DNA of 63,025 nt from Streptomyces sp. NBRC 110611 (GTDB lineage Bacteria > Actinomycetota > Actinomycetes > Streptomycetales > Streptomycetaceae), in NCBI RefSeq assembly GCF_001590865.1, contig NZ_BBUY01000002.1, forward strand, positions 657,446-720,470. The letters are read 5' to 3'. Below the pieces are notes generated by a model. It did no database searches. It had not been told where the DNA came from and was given only the letters and a program-made list of their open reading frames with translations. The first letter of the stretch is position 1. The number at the start of each line of letters is the position of its first letter. Shown one piece after another: positions 62,087 through 63,025 of this stretch. Both the position numbers and the translations under genes were made by a program.

Positions 62087-62956
62087 GTGCACCGCCCCAT
62101 ACCGCCCTCCGCTCCGCCGCCCTCCCCTGCCCCCGCCCCCGTACCGGGGCCGCCACGGCGTGTGCTGGTGGTCGAGGACGATCCCACTGTCGCCGAGGTC
62201 GTCACCGGCTACCTCTCCCGCGCCGGCTACACCACCGAGCACGCCGCCGACGGCTTCGCCGCCCTCGACCGGGCCGCGGCCTTCCGTCCGCATCTGGTCG
62301 TCCTCGATCTGATGCTCCCCGGCATCGACGGTCTGGAGGTGTGCCGCCGGCTGCGGCGCACGGACGACGGGCCGGCGGTCCCGGTGGTGATGCTGACGGC
62401 GCGCGGCGAGGAGGCGGACCGCGTCCTCGGCCTGGAGCTGGGCGCGGACGACTATGTGGTCAAGCCGTTCAGTCCACGGGAGCTGGTGCTGCGGATCGGT
62501 TCGGTGCTGCGCCGCGCGGAGTCCGCGCCGCCGGCCGCGGCGCCCTCCCCCGTCCTGCGCACCGGTGGCCTCACCGCCGACCCGGGCGCCCGGCGGGCCG
62601 ACCGTGGCGGGCGGGAACTCTCCCTCACCGCCCGCGAGTTCGACCTGCTGGTCTTCCTGATGCGCAACCCGGGGCGGGTGTTCTCCCGGGAAGAGCTGCT
62701 GCAGCGGGTGTGGGGGTGGGAGTTCGGTGATCTGTCGACGGTGACGGTGCATGTGCGGCGGCTGCGGGAGAAGATCGAGGCGGATCCGGCCGCACCCCGG
62801 CTGGTGACGACGGTCTGGGGCGCGGGCTACCGCTTCGACCCGGCAGGCGGCGAGGTACCCCCGGACGGTTCGGTGTCCGTGGACGACGAGGTACCCCTGG
62901 ACAGCGAGGTGCCGCCGGACGACGAGGTGCCCCCGGAAGGCAGGTGCCGGACATGA
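62087..62956 (+). CDS. OmpR-family response regulator
   Basis: A 289-residue two-component regulator. The receiver domain has VEDDP (D31/D32), the phosphoacceptor D74 in VVLDLMLPGIDG and K126 in YVVKPFSP. The winged-helix DNA-binding domain (about 170-255) has LTAREFDLLVFLMRNPGRVF. The first 24 residues are Pro-rich, and the last 35 are a repeat-rich acidic tail (EVPPDDEVPPEG). GTG start. The stop overlaps the start of the sensor-kinase gene (ATGA). Confidence 0.92.
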   Translation: MHRPIPPSAPPPSPAPAPVPGPPRRVLVVEDDPTVAEVVTGYLSRAGYTTEHAADGFAALDRAAAFRPHLVVLDLMLPGIDGLEVCRRLRRTDDGPAVPVVMLTARGEEADRVLGLELGADDYVVKPFSPRELVLRIGSVLRRAESAPPAAAPSPVLRTGGLTADPGARRADRGGRELSLTAREFDLLVFLMRNPGRVFSREELLQRVWGWEFGDLSTVTVHVRRLREKIEADPAAPRLVTTVWGAGYRFDPAGGEVPPDGSVSVDDEVPLDSEVPPDDEVPPEGRCRT

Positions 62957-63025
62957 CGGACTTCCTGGTGATCGTGGCGCTGGCGGCGCTCGGCGCGGCA
63001 GCGGCGGGGCTGCTGGCCGCGCCCG
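62953..63025 (+). CDS. Sensor histidine kinase, 5' end only
   Basis: The start ATG overlaps the response regulator stop by 4 nt. The visible 24 codons encode MTDFLVIVALAALGAAAAGL and continue off the window. A hydrophobic N-terminal helix fits a membrane-bound sensor kinase; the assignment rests on position after an OmpR-type regulator. Confidence 0.75.
   Translation, partial: MTDFLVIVALAALGAAAAGLLAAP

Overview
The window is high-GC DNA from an actinobacterium, and almost certainly from a Streptomyces. It carries a Pup-proteasome locus, the mycothiol gene mshC, a gylR-glpFKD glycerol operon, two chaplin genes, twin-arginine secretion genes, many GTG starts and tRNA genes without encoded CCA. 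Gene order matches what I remember of the S. coelicolor SCO1631 to SCO1680 interval. This is therefore conserved core chromosome rather than a genomic island; I see no insertion sequence, prophage, rRNA or CRISPR array.

Layout. 0.2-8.9 kb, mostly minus strand: Ski2-like helicase helY, tatC, tatA, a small membrane protein, a small zinc-ribbon protein, the WYL regulators pafC and pafB, and two FKBP-type prolyl isomerases. 9.0-19.4 kb: the pupylation/proteasome block pafA, (MFS exporter and divergent LacI regulator), prcA, prcB, an endonuclease VII-like gene, pup, dop and the ARC/Mpa ATPase. Pup is encoded with a C-terminal Glu. 19.6-25.4 kb: ferredoxin, secreted protein, tRNA m1A58 methyltransferase, M50 protease with CBS domains, RecB-type nuclease and a NarL-type regulator. 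25.6-33.7 kb: two paralogous oligopeptide-type binding lipoproteins without permeases, a HAD phosphatase and metH.

34.0-40.3 kb: the glycerol regulon gylR, glpF, glpK, glpD (repressor, facilitator, kinase, dehydrogenase), with related candidate operator sites before gylR and before glpF, followed by the PAC2 protein ParJ. 40.4-44.1 kb, minus strand: mshC, then a kinase-like protein, a DUF3090 zinc protein and a histidine phosphatase. These form a tightly packed module that looks like one functional unit. 44.2-52.5 kb: CorA, a ferritin-like protein, an LLM flavin oxidoreductase, an aldo/keto reductase translationally coupled to a RecD2-like protein whose ATPase motifs are degenerate, and two small conserved proteins.

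52.6-54.0 kb: chaplins chpC (long, sortase-anchored) and chpH (short). A sequence resembling a sigma-BldN promoter lies before chpH. 54.3-63.0 kb: M20 peptidase, tRNA-Leu(GAG), RluA-type pseudouridine synthase, NUDIX hydrolase, ABC-F protein, cytochrome P450, thioredoxin-like [2Fe-2S] protein and an OmpR-type regulator. The regulator overlaps a sensor-kinase gene that runs off the end.

The intergenic DNA is rich in short tandem repeats (8, 13, 16, 18 and 25 bp units) and in hairpins that look like terminators. The best candidates for something undescribed are the kinase-DUF3090-phosphatase module beside mshC, the endonuclease VII-like gene inside the pup-proteasome operon, and the RecD2-like pseudo-helicase.
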